Assembly (NCBI RefSeq): GCF_000807855.2
Contig: NZ_JRYR02000002.1
Coordinates: 697,756-761,755 of the forward strand
Source: Flammeovirga pacifica
GTDB lineage: Bacteria; Bacteroidota; Bacteroidia; Cytophagales; Flammeovirgaceae
DNA: 64,000 bases
Reading direction: 5' to 3'
A model generated the notes under the pieces. That model ran no database searches, was not told where the DNA came from, and saw nothing but the letters and a program-made list of their open reading frames with translations. Shown piece by piece: positions 44,407 to 53,808 of the stretch. The translations under genes and the position numbers were made by a program. Position 1 is the stretch's first letter. Each line of letters opens with the position of its first letter.

Positions 44407-46599
44407 CTAAGGTCTCACCTCATAATACTCAATACTAATATCATCTATAAAGAATTCTATCGCATCAGAAGTTTCACCTCCTTCAACAGAAGCTTTCACT
44501 AATGCAAAAGTAAATGTTGTACCTTTTGCTGCACTACCAAAATCAGATCCTATAACCATATCAACTGTTTGCTCTACCCATTGATCTTTTGTAATATCAG
44601 TAGAAATAGGCGTTAAGTTCATATTTGGATTCTGGAATTGAAGTGTCAAACCATCCGTCATAAGTGTAGCACTTGGAACATATAAATAATATTTCACTCT
44701 AACCTGATCTCCTTTTTTAAACGATGTTCCTAAAGGAAGATGAGAGTCTGTAGACTGAATTCTATCTCTACCAGCATTATTTAACTCTGCCTGATTTGCA
44801 GCAAAGAATCTAAGTGAATGAGTTCCTGTGTGAGCTTGAGTATCATTTCTTAACCAAGTAGTCACTTTCTGATTAAACCATCCATCGGCAAAAGGAGCTA
44901 CTCTTTCATTGCCCACTTCAAAACCGGCTAAATCAGTATTAAATACGTTTTGTTTTCTGTATAATACTATATTTTCTTCTGCAAAGTTTTCTAAACTCAC
45001 ACCCGCTTCAGATTGGATTGCAGCATTGCTTTCTCCATTGTATGCTACAGTGATTTCATCAGAATTATAAAATTCTTCAGTCAATCTAATTTCTACTCTT
45101 TTTCTGTCTGTTTCATTCACTTTCACTTCTTCAATTTGGAATGAAGTTGATGCTAATCCAGACTCAGCATTACTTACCATTACGGTAAAGCTATTTTTTG
45201 CTAAAGTTTGATCTGTAATGTCTTGTAAGTTTTCAGAAACATATACTGCAATCACCTTATCATAAGTCCCAGATGTTTCTGTCAACTCATTGCGTTCTGC
45301 AATGATTTCACCCTCTTTAAAAGTTGGTCTACTTTCTAACTGCACTTTAACCTTTAAAGGGATCAACTTACTACTTTTACTTGCAGGAATAGAACCATCT
45401 TTATCTCTGTTGATGGTGAAAGATCCTACTGTAAAATACTCCTCTCCACTAGTTAACGTATTATATACTGCATAAGCAACTGAATCAGATGAAGAAGTTC
45501 CATCATCAAAAGCCCAATCTCTTTGAATAGTAGAATAATCAACTACTCCTTTAGTAGTCATATCCACCAATTTAAGTTGATCACCTTTTTCTACTTCAAT
45601 TTCTTGCCATGTAGTTTGATCATCACTAGGAATGTCCTTTTCATTAATAGTTAATACTGCAACATCATTATGATATACTACATAACTTGCTTCTACATCT
45701 GCTGCCTGAGGCACTAAATACAATGGCAATCTTAAATTACTACTTTCTGCAATTACATCTGGCTTTAATCTTTCTGATAAAATCGCCCCTGCTGAAACTC
45801 TTTTAGTAGATACAAACTTTAATGTAACCTCTGAAGAAGTTTCTGCTTCTGTGTATGCTTCATCATAATAGAAATCTATGATTTGGGCGTTATCAGGGAA
45901 TGTCCAAGTTCTAGTTTCTGGACGTCCAATTGTTGTCAAATCCTTATAAATAACTTCTTCACCAAGAGGAACATTTACCTCTTTCCAAGTTGAATTATCA
46001 GTGGCATCGTAAGGAATACCTACGGTATCATCCCCAATATAAAGAAGGTCTTGTGTGATTTTAGCAATTACATCACCTGCATTTTCAATTTGAACTACAG
46101 GTTGAAGTTCTGCGAAAACATCAACATAAAAAGTAGTATCAATTACCCACATTCCATCTTCTCTTAAATAAGATTCGATAGTATCAGCAGAATTATCACT
46201 TCCCAATCCTATATATTTTACTGGATGATAAAAGGCATTATTTAAACGTACACCTTGAGGACCACTTTCAGTAAATAAAACATTAATTGTAGTATTAGTA
46301 GTAGATCTATCTAATTCCGGAATGATATATTTTGTAAGGTCTTCTCCTCTTGGATATTCACTTTCTATAAAATAATTACCGCTATCCAACACCCATTCGT
46401 GAGAATACACACCTTGAGACAAATCCATAAAAGACATGGCTTCTCCAGTTCTTCTCATCAAATTATAATGGGCAAAACCTCCAGATTCTGTATACCAAGA
46501 TACATCTGACCAAGCTGGTTTTTCTTCTATGTCATTACTACACCCTATTAAAACTAAGGCAGTAATAAACATTAATGATATTTTATTTATTAGTTTCAT
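44407..46599 (-). CDS. Surface-glycan-binding-like lipoprotein with three PKD-like repeats
   Basis: A 730-aa lipoprotein (ALVLIGC, Cys20) starting two bases after the SusD stop. It has three Ig/PKD-like units (about 35-165, 166-285 and 286-415), the SwmB-like domain (LTEEFYNSDEITVAYNG) and the same C-terminal binding-like module as its paralogue (AHTGTHSLRFFA, RDRIQ, IEFFIDDISIEYYEVRP). The first repeats are less regular than in the 902-aa protein. Tight linkage to SusD makes a role in glycan capture likely. The ligand cannot be read from sequence. Confidence 0.82.
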   Translation of the reverse strand: MKLINKISLMFITALVLIGCSNDIEEKPAWSDVSWYTESGGFAHYNLMRRTGEAMSFMDLSQGVYSHEWVLDSGNYFIESEYPRGEDLTKYIIPELDRSTTNTTINVLFTESGPQGVRLNNAFYHPVKYIGLGSDNSADTIESYLREDGMWVIDTTFYVDVFAELQPVVQIENAGDVIAKITQDLLYIGDDTVGIPYDATDNSTWKEVNVPLGEEVIYKDLTTIGRPETRTWTFPDNAQIIDFYYDEAYTEAETSSEVTLKFVSTKRVSAGAILSERLKPDVIAESSNLRLPLYLVPQAADVEASYVVYHNDVAVLTINEKDIPSDDQTTWQEIEVEKGDQLKLVDMTTKGVVDYSTIQRDWAFDDGTSSSDSVAYAVYNTLTSGEEYFTVGSFTINRDKDGSIPASKSSKLIPLKVKVQLESRPTFKEGEIIAERNELTETSGTYDKVIAVYVSENLQDITDQTLAKNSFTVMVSNAESGLASTSFQIEEVKVNETDRKRVEIRLTEEFYNSDEITVAYNGESNAAIQSEAGVSLENFAEENIVLYRKQNVFNTDLAGFEVGNERVAPFADGWFNQKVTTWLRNDTQAHTGTHSLRFFAANQAELNNAGRDRIQSTDSHLPLGTSFKKGDQVRVKYYLYVPSATLMTDGLTLQFQNPNMNLTPISTDITKDQWVEQTVDMVIGSDFGSAAKGTTFTFALVKASVEGGETSDAIEFFIDDISIEYYEVRP

Positions 46600-46601
46600 G
46601 T

Positions 46602-48437
46602 CTATTTTCCAAGATTAGGGTTAGAAATAATCTCCTCAAGTGGTAATGGAAGATAATCGTACAGTGCCGAATTATAGTTTAATGCTGCATCTTCACAATC
46701 AATGATTATCAAACTATTTATTTCGTTATTTGGATCGTACTTAAATAAATTTGATTTCCATCTTCTTTGTATTTTCCCTTGTGAATTTGTGAATTGGAAT
46801 ACATCTGCTACATAAGGATCATTAGCTATTCTATTAAAATTAGATGCTGCAATTCCCCATCTTCTTAAATCAATCCATCTAATTGCATGTCCTTCGATAG
46901 AAAGCTCTAATGGTTTTTCTACATACATCAATTGATTCCAAAGTTCTTCATTTGTGTATTTTTTTTCATCATAATCATGTGATGAATCTCCATTAGATGT
47001 ACCTAATAATCTTAAGCCCCATCTTTGTCTGATTTCATTAAATAATTCAATCGCTTTAGCGTTATTACCCATTGCTAAATAACACTCTGCTAAATTTATA
47101 TACGCTTCTGACAATCTATTCACACAAACATTTTTACCAGAATAAAATGACCCTTTTGGTAAATTATTTTCTGTTGTTACAATATCATGATTTGTGTATT
47201 TTTTATAATAAGCAAATTCGTATTTAGAAAATGACAGTGCTTCTGGTATTAACTCGTTCTTATAATAATTTGAGTAAATATCGTTTACAATTGTAATCAT
47301 GGCAGAAGATCTCAAAGAAACTGTTTTTTCTTCTAATACCTCATTACCATCATTATCGATTACAACAGTGAAATTTCTTAAGTCTTTCGTGTCTTTTACT
47401 TCTGTTTTATACTTGTAGGTTAACCAAGCTGTAGGAGTTAAAGATCTTTGGCCACCTTGAGATGATGGAGCTGTATAACGTGCATAACGATTACTTGGAG
47501 ATTGCTCATCCCATCTATCTAATTCAGGTCTTAAATGATCATCATAAACAATTTCAAATATTGATTCTTTGTTAAATTGACCATCTCTAGTAAAGAATTT
47601 AGTTACATCCGATTCAAGCTCATATGGATACTCACCAGAAAAAATTAATTCTTCATAATATTTTCTAGCCATATCATAATCTGGCTCAAATTCATCACCG
47701 TCAACTCTTGCTGGAGATTCTAATAAATAGAAATTACCTAAGAACATTGTTGCAATACCTTTATTCATTCTACCTGCATTCATTTCTCTTTGAGAATCAG
47801 AATCATTATTTGCAGTCAAATTCTCATATGCATAGGTAAAATCTTTTAAGATAAAATCTCGAACTTCACCTTTAGAAGAAACAGGAATATTAAAGTCTTC
47901 TAATGTTACAGGTACCTTATCTCTAATTATAACTCTACCGTTATTAAAAGACTGATACAAATAAAAATGGAATATCCCTCTAAGTAAACGTACTTGCGCC
48001 ATTTGTGACACCCATTGTGGGTTTTCCTCTTCAGAAGCTAACGGACCTGTTAGGCCTTCAATTAATTGATTACATCTGAAAATACCAATGTATAAAGCAC
48101 TCCACTTTTTATTTAATTCAGGTTGTGAATTTGTAAAAGTTTTAAAGTACCAAGGTTCTGCTTGTTTATATACTTGAGGTCTACCTTGTGAAAATGATGG
48201 GTAACCTTCATCTGACCTCCAAGCTTCTTCTAAAACATTTAGATTGTAATGATTTAAAAGTGAAGAATAGGCAGCAGTTAATACTTTCTCAGATTCTGAC
48301 AGATTCTGGAAATAATCCTCTACAGGTTTTGCATTGGGGTTTGTTTCATGTAGTGTACTATCACAACCAATGATTAGGAAGGAAAGAACCATCCCGACAA
48401 CTACCTTTTTTAAATTATTTATTGTTATAATATTCAT
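46602..48437 (-). CDS. susD: SusD/RagB-family outer-membrane lipoprotein
   Basis: A 611-aa lipoprotein (FLIIGC, Cys25) of the SusD family that forms the lid of the SusC transporter and binds oligosaccharide at the cell surface. The all-helical TPR-like build shows in SESEKVLTAAYSSLL near the start, FRCNQLIEGL, and the C-terminal SEAYINLAECYLAMGNNAKA and IRWIDLRRWG segments that are hallmarks of the family. It begins 11 bases after the SusC stop and is followed two bases later by a surface-glycan-binding-like gene, so all are one operon. Confidence 0.95.
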   Translation of the reverse strand: MNIITINNLKKVVVGMVLSFLIIGCDSTLHETNPNAKPVEDYFQNLSESEKVLTAAYSSLLNHYNLNVLEEAWRSDEGYPSFSQGRPQVYKQAEPWYFKTFTNSQPELNKKWSALYIGIFRCNQLIEGLTGPLASEEENPQWVSQMAQVRLLRGIFHFYLYQSFNNGRVIIRDKVPVTLEDFNIPVSSKGEVRDFILKDFTYAYENLTANNDSDSQREMNAGRMNKGIATMFLGNFYLLESPARVDGDEFEPDYDMARKYYEELIFSGEYPYELESDVTKFFTRDGQFNKESIFEIVYDDHLRPELDRWDEQSPSNRYARYTAPSSQGGQRSLTPTAWLTYKYKTEVKDTKDLRNFTVVIDNDGNEVLEEKTVSLRSSAMITIVNDIYSNYYKNELIPEALSFSKYEFAYYKKYTNHDIVTTENNLPKGSFYSGKNVCVNRLSEAYINLAECYLAMGNNAKAIELFNEIRQRWGLRLLGTSNGDSSHDYDEKKYTNEELWNQLMYVEKPLELSIEGHAIRWIDLRRWGIAASNFNRIANDPYVADVFQFTNSQGKIQRRWKSNLFKYDPNNEINSLIIIDCEDAALNYNSALYDYLPLPLEEIISNPNLGK

Positions 48438-48448
48438 TTCAGTGTTGT

Positions 48449-51400
48449 TTAGATATTCAACTTAAAGCCCATTAAATACAAGGCAGATATTGGATAATTT
48501 CCTTTATCTAAACCTCTTGAAGAAACTCCATTACCCGCTGCTTCTGGATCATAACCAGAGTAATTAGTAAATGTGAGTGGGTTTTGAGCTGATACAAAAA
48601 ATCTACAATTGTTGATATTGACTTTTTGAAGAACAGATTTTGGTAACGAATAGCCAAGCTGAATATTTTTAAGTCTTATATAGCTACCATCTTCTAACCA
48701 CAGATCAGTATATCCTCTGAAATTATCATGTTCTTTAGTAGTACCTCTATATGCAGGTATATTAGAAGTTGTATGTGCTCTATTCCAAGTATTCACTTGA
48801 TCTATATGTCTACCTTCAGAATAAGCCATAGCTTTAGAACCATTCATAACTTCATGACCTATAGCAGCATACCAATGCATCATAAAATCAAAGTTTTTCC
48901 ATCCAAGACTGAAAACAATACCAGCTTCAAAATCTGAAAAACCTGAACCCATATATACTCTATCCTGATCTGTTATGACACCATCATTATCTGTGTCCAT
49001 ATAAATTAAATCGCCAATTCTAGCATCGGGTTTAATTTTTTGATACTCTCTTAATTGTTCATCAGATTGAACTACACCATCAGTTTTATACAAGAAGAAA
49101 GCACCTGCCTCATAACCTTCAGCAAAAACAGTCACTTTTGAAGTTGATGCAGCACCTGAGATTAAACCGTTATCTGTTGTATAGATAAATTCATCAGTAT
49201 TCATACTAGTAATCTCATTGATGTTTTTGGTGAAAGTACCCGTAGCACTCCAGTTAAAGTCTCCTTTTCTTCCTTTAAGAGTACCTGCTAATTCAATACC
49301 TTTATTGACCATATTACCAATATTCATAGTCAATTTAGAATCAGCACCTGTTCCAGCTCCTCCAGAAGTTGGTAATTGAACTGGGAATAACATATCAGAT
49401 TTCTCTGTATGGTATAGATCTGCATTCAATATAAATTTGTTTCCCAAAAAGGCTAAATCAATACCGACGTTATTTTGTATAGATGTTTCCCATTGTACAT
49501 TTCCGTTAGCAAAACTCTGTTGAGCAGCACCATAATATAAAGTTGGGAATCCTCCTGATCCAAAAGGATAATCCATTCCGTTTTGTATTGTTGCTTTATC
49601 AGTATAAGGCAGGAAACTTTGACCTCCCACTTGACCATGAGAAGCTCTGATCTTAAATCCGTTATTTACTTTAGATATCGATTCCCAGAATGCTTCTTCT
49701 GAAACGTTCCAAGCTACAGACGCTGAAGGAAAGAATTTCCATTTTTTACCACTAGCAAACTTTGAATTACCATTATAATTACCACTTACAGATACCATAT
49801 ATCTACTCTTATAATCATAAGATAATCTACCTAATGTACCGATTATATTATATGTATAATTATAGCCAGAAGTTGCCGCAGCAGCTAGAGTTGCTCCATT
49901 AAGAACTCTTATAGAATTATCAATAATACCTGTTCTAAGAGCTCTGAAACTTTCTCTTGAATGAGATTCATTGGAAACACCTAGAATAGCTGAGATTTTA
50001 TGATTACCAAACTTTTTGACATATGAAAGTCTTGCATCAGCTGATATACTTGTTCTTCTACTCGACTCGTTACTTACAAAAGAAAGAGAAGGATCAGATT
50101 GAAGTATACCATTCTCGTCATAGTTTTCGATAAATGGTTTAAACTGTACTCTAAATTCATTTATTGTAGTTAAACCCACATTTGATTGGATTTTTAACCC
50201 ATCAATAATTTCATATGCTAAACTTAAATTACCTTGTGCTTTTTCTCTATTGGTAACATCTTCTTGTCTCATTGCTTCCAATACATTATTGGTTGTATTC
50301 CAATTACCGTCATCAACAACTACATCAGAAGTTAAATCCAATACAGGTTTGTAAGGTGCATATCTAATAGTTTGCGTTAAAAGGTTATTAGATGTTCTTG
50401 CTAATTCTTCAGAAGTAATACCAATAGAAGAGCTAATATGCCATTTATCCTTTTTGTAATTCATACCTCCACGTCCATTAAAACGTGTAAATCCAGAATT
50501 AATTAATGCTCCTTGATCATCATAAAAACCTGCCGTTAGGTTATAAGTTAAACCTTTTGATCCACCGTTTACACCAAGGTTATAACTCTGAGTAGGTTGA
50601 TTATTTAAAATAACTACATCAGCTAAGTCTGTGTCGTTTCCGAAAAAACTAGGATTTCTAGGAATTGGTAAGTTAGTGGAGTTATCCCAATCATTAGCAC
50701 CACGATTCCTTTCTTTCACCATATCGAAATAAACTTGTTGCTGAGTATTCATCAAGTCGATATTTGACACAATATTTTTTACACCAAAAGACCCATCAAG
50801 ACTAACACTAAGTTTACCTTCATTACCTTTTTTGGTGGTTATTAAAATTACTCCATTTGCTCCTCTAGTACCATAAATTGCACAAGAAGCCAAATCTTTT
50901 AAAATATCCATCGAAGCAATCTCTGAAGAGGCTAAACGTGGATTTTCATTTTGAGGAATTCCATCTACTACATACAAAGGTTCTGTTGCTCCTGCCATAT
51001 CAGAAACAGTACTCACACCTCTAATCTGTATTACAGCATCTGCACCAGGAGATCCTGATGTGGTTACATTCACACCAGCTACTTGCCCTTGTAATGCCGT
51101 ACCAACGTCATTGGTTACAAAATTTTCTAAAGCTTCACTAGTTACATGAGAAACGGCTCCGGATACTTCTTTTTTCTTTTGTTCTCCATAACCAATAGCA
51201 ACTACTTCATCTAGTAATTTTACATCACCTTTAAGCGCCACATCAATGATTGTTTGAGTTGTAATTTTTATTACTTTAGTTTCCATTCCTATAAAACTAA
51301 ACTCAAGACTTTCACCTGCTTCAGTCAATATTTCATATTTACCGTCAAAGTTAGTAACGGTTCCTTGTGTTGTACCTAGTATTCTAATATTTACTCCAGG

Positions 51401-51559
51401 TAAACTTAGTTGATCATCCTGACTTGTTACTGTTCCTTTAATTTTAAGAGTTTGTGCTTTAATATCAATAGAAAGAAATAGTATTAGCGAAAATAGGAAA
51501 ATTGAAAAAACGGGATTTATCAATTTTCTGAAAACAGTATTGTTCTGTTCCATATTCAT
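48449..51559 (-). CDS. susC: SusC/RagA-family TonB-dependent transporter
   Basis: A 1036-aa outer-membrane transporter that imports oligosaccharides with SusD. Order: signal peptide (about 1-35, DIKAQ), carboxypeptidase-like regulatory domain (about 40-115, IKGTVTSQDDQLSLPGVNIR), the SusC signature between that domain and plug (LDEVVAIGYGEQKKKEVSGAV), plug (about 125-240, GVSTVSDM, TRGANGVILITTKKG) and barrel to the C-terminus. It leads the operon SusC-SusD-two glycan-binding lipoproteins. The 563-base gap upstream holds a candidate promoter and an inverted repeat. The substrate is inferred from neighbours to be a sulfated galactan. Confidence 0.96.
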   Translation of the reverse strand: MNMEQNNTVFRKLINPVFSIFLFSLILFLSIDIKAQTLKIKGTVTSQDDQLSLPGVNIRILGTTQGTVTNFDGKYEILTEAGESLEFSFIGMETKVIKITTQTIIDVALKGDVKLLDEVVAIGYGEQKKKEVSGAVSHVTSEALENFVTNDVGTALQGQVAGVNVTTSGSPGADAVIQIRGVSTVSDMAGATEPLYVVDGIPQNENPRLASSEIASMDILKDLASCAIYGTRGANGVILITTKKGNEGKLSVSLDGSFGVKNIVSNIDLMNTQQQVYFDMVKERNRGANDWDNSTNLPIPRNPSFFGNDTDLADVVILNNQPTQSYNLGVNGGSKGLTYNLTAGFYDDQGALINSGFTRFNGRGGMNYKKDKWHISSSIGITSEELARTSNNLLTQTIRYAPYKPVLDLTSDVVVDDGNWNTTNNVLEAMRQEDVTNREKAQGNLSLAYEIIDGLKIQSNVGLTTINEFRVQFKPFIENYDENGILQSDPSLSFVSNESSRRTSISADARLSYVKKFGNHKISAILGVSNESHSRESFRALRTGIIDNSIRVLNGATLAAAATSGYNYTYNIIGTLGRLSYDYKSRYMVSVSGNYNGNSKFASGKKWKFFPSASVAWNVSEEAFWESISKVNNGFKIRASHGQVGGQSFLPYTDKATIQNGMDYPFGSGGFPTLYYGAAQQSFANGNVQWETSIQNNVGIDLAFLGNKFILNADLYHTEKSDMLFPVQLPTSGGAGTGADSKLTMNIGNMVNKGIELAGTLKGRKGDFNWSATGTFTKNINEITSMNTDEFIYTTDNGLISGAASTSKVTVFAEGYEAGAFFLYKTDGVVQSDEQLREYQKIKPDARIGDLIYMDTDNDGVITDQDRVYMGSGFSDFEAGIVFSLGWKNFDFMMHWYAAIGHEVMNGSKAMAYSEGRHIDQVNTWNRAHTTSNIPAYRGTTKEHDNFRGYTDLWLEDGSYIRLKNIQLGYSLPKSVLQKVNINNCRFFVSAQNPLTFTNYSGYDPEAAGNGVSSRGLDKGNYPISALYLMGFKLNI

Positions 51560-51746
51560 TGTATTGTAATTGTTGATTTAATTCATTTCAAAAAATTCTG
51601 ATCTCAATAGTTTTATTGATGTCTAATCATGTCTTAAAGAGTTTTAATAATTCCATTTGTTGAACTTTTTCAAGATTGTAAAATGATTCACTTTTTTAAT
51701 TATCCGGTGCACCTCAGAAATCATAAAAAGGAGTTAAATGATATTA

Positions 51747-51754
51747 CAAAAGTA
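51747..51754 (-). promoter_or_regulatory. Candidate -7 element of the SusC operon
   Basis: The minus strand reads TACTTTTG, identical to elements before the HTCS and GH2 genes, about 190 bases from the SusC start. The -33 region shows no obvious TTG at usual spacing. Confidence 0.4.
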
Positions 51755-51776
51755 GTTGCAGGATGTTCTAATAATG

Positions 51777-51795
51777 TACTTCACAATCTGAAGTA
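51777..51795. repeat. Perfect 7-bp inverted repeat, candidate operator
   Basis: TACTTCA (51777-51783), five-base spacer, TGAAGTA (51789-51795). The flanks ATGTACT and AAGTATG also occur close together upstream of the HTCS gene (41267-41283), and AGTATGTGG is shared by both regions (51792-51800 and 41244-41252). It lies 23 bases upstream of the TACTTTTG element on the minus strand, a usual place for an activator site. Confidence 0.45.
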
Positions 51796-52122
51796 TGTGG
51801 TTTAGGATAATTAAATAGGTTTTTTTGAGATGAAATCACTGTTTAATAAAAAAATAGTATAAGATGTTTATAGAAGTTAAAAATAAATTATTGACATAAA
51901 TCAAACCAAAAAAGTATTGATAGTTTCATTTTATATCTGAAAAAGCACACCTTAAACTAGAATTCAAATGATATTACAATTGTATTTATGGTGTATGTCT
52001 ACCCTTAAATTTACAAAAATAAAGAATCTAAACTTACAGCTTCAAATAATGAATTAAACCATACATATGTATTAGAATAATTTAGAAGATTTACAGTAGA
52101 TAAAATATTTAAATGTTAAGAA

Positions 52123-53652
52123 ATGAAATGTACAAATAATCTTTCCACTCACTTAGTTTTAATTATCCTTCTTTTCATTATTCCATTTAGTGTAATGGCT
52201 CAAGAAGACAAAAGACCAAACGTTCTTTTTATTGCTATAGATGATATCAATGATTGGATTGGTCCTTTAGGAGGACATCCTCAAGCAATTACTCCTAATA
52301 TTGATAAGTTTTGTAATGAAGGTGCTGTGATTTTTAATAATGCAGTATGCGCTGCCCCTATTTGTGGTCCGTCTAGATCAGCAAACTTATCTGGATTTAT
52401 GCCGAATAGAACAGGTGTTTATGGGAATGCAACGAATATGATCTACACCGATCTTGTGAAGGAAAATGCTACTTTACCAGAATATTTTTCTAAAAATGGC
52501 TATCACACTCTTTCTAATGGTAAGATTTTCCATAAACATGCCACTGAAAATGGAGTTGATTTTGGACATTGGGCGTTTGATGAACACGCTAGAGCTAGAA
52601 GATATGTGAAAGACTCACCCAACCAAAAGAAACTATACAGTGCTAAAGGCGGAGTAATAGATGGAGTAAAAGACGAGGCCTATAAAAGTAAAGCTAAACT
52701 AAGTTGGGGTCCTACTAAAAAAGACTTTAATGAAACGGTTGATTATAAAGTAGCCCAATGGACGAAAGAACAATTACAAAAAGAGTTTGATCAACCTTTC
52801 TTTATGGCGGTCGGGTTAATTAAACCTCATTTACCATGGTTTGTGCCTCAGGAATTTTTTGATAAATATGATTTAGATACAATTCAAACTCCTGAAGTAA
52901 AGGAAGATGATTTAATGGATATTACTAAAAAAGACGGAACACCTTTATTTCATCCTACTAAAGAATATCAATGGATTAAAAAACATGGTTTAGAAAAAGA
53001 AGCCACCAGAGCTTATTTAGCCAATTTAACATATGCTGATGCATGCTTGGGAATTATATTTGATGCTTTAGAAAAAAGTGGGCATGCTGACAATACCATT
53101 ATTGTTATTTGGGGTGACCATGGTTGGCATTTAGGTGAGAAACAACGCTACCTTAAAAGTACATTATGGTCTGAAGTAACTAAAACACCTTTTATAGTAC
53201 GCACACCTCAACAAAAAGAAATGCTTTATTGCTCAAGAACTGTCAGTTTAATTGATATGTACCCCACCTTAAATGCCTTATGTGGATTACCTCAGAAAAA
53301 GGAAATTGATGGTCATGATTTTTCTAGTTTATTAGAGAACCCTTCCAACAATTGGGAATACCCTGGAGTAACTGTTTCTGTTGATGGTACATCTGTTATG
53401 ACTGAAGAGTGGCATTACATACATTACCTCTCTGGAGTAAGTGAGTTATATGATATACAAAAAGATCCCATGGAATGGCACAATTTAATTGAAGAGCCTC
53501 AATATGAAAAAATAGTAAAATCTTTACACCAATGGGTGCCTAAGCAAAGAACCAAAGCGCAAAGGATACACTATAAAAAACCAAAAAATTATGTAGATGC
53601 TCCATCAGATCCGACAATTAAAGCTAATAGAGATATAAATAAATTGAAGTAA
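52123..53652 (+). CDS. S1-family formylglycine sulfatase
   Basis: A secreted 509-aa sulfatase (signal peptide about 1-26, SVMAQ). The metal site starts with IAIDDIND (Asp40-Asp41) and the catalytic Cys81 lies in CGPSR, the C-x-P-S-R motif that is oxidised to formylglycine. GDHGWHLGEKQRYLK carries the second metal and sulfate-binding residues. The GGHPQAITPNID start and FMAVGLIKPHLPW resemble the iduronate-2-sulfatase-like group (probably subfamily S1_7), members of which act on carrageenan in marine bacteria. It is divergent from the SusC operon. Which sulfate it removes (2-O, 4-O or 6-O) is unknown; the maturase is not in this window. Confidence 0.9.
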   Translation: MKCTNNLSTHLVLIILLFIIPFSVMAQEDKRPNVLFIAIDDINDWIGPLGGHPQAITPNIDKFCNEGAVIFNNAVCAAPICGPSRSANLSGFMPNRTGVYGNATNMIYTDLVKENATLPEYFSKNGYHTLSNGKIFHKHATENGVDFGHWAFDEHARARRYVKDSPNQKKLYSAKGGVIDGVKDEAYKSKAKLSWGPTKKDFNETVDYKVAQWTKEQLQKEFDQPFFMAVGLIKPHLPWFVPQEFFDKYDLDTIQTPEVKEDDLMDITKKDGTPLFHPTKEYQWIKKHGLEKEATRAYLANLTYADACLGIIFDALEKSGHADNTIIVIWGDHGWHLGEKQRYLKSTLWSEVTKTPFIVRTPQQKEMLYCSRTVSLIDMYPTLNALCGLPQKKEIDGHDFSSLLENPSNNWEYPGVTVSVDGTSVMTEEWHYIHYLSGVSELYDIQKDPMEWHNLIEEPQYEKIVKSLHQWVPKQRTKAQRIHYKKPKNYVDAPSDPTIKANRDINKLK

Positions 53653-53717
53653 TGATAAGTATCTGATATTTTGGGATACACATTACTAACCAATAGATAC
53701 TATTACTTCATTTTTTA
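53646..53717 (+). terminator. Probable terminator between the sulfatase genes
   Basis: GAAGTAA and AGTATCT (53646-53663) can pair with AGATACT and TTACTTC (53695-53709) with a small internal bulge, followed by T6. The loop is long (about 30 bases). Confidence 0.6.
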
Positions 53718-53808
53718 GTTGTCAATAATAACTTAGGACTACATAATTCATACCTACAACCAATAAAGTAATGTGTAGAAATGGGAACTTTGATACCATC
53801 AAACGGAA

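Larger units (their letters stand above)
51560..52122. promoter_or_regulatory. Divergent control region between the SusC operon and sulfatases
   Basis: 563 bases without a gene. It carries a minus-strand TACTTTTG element (51754-51747) and a perfect inverted repeat at 51777-51795. Nothing that clearly matches TAnnTTTG is seen before the sulfatase at 52123. The remainder is AT-rich and without visible repeats. Confidence 0.5.
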
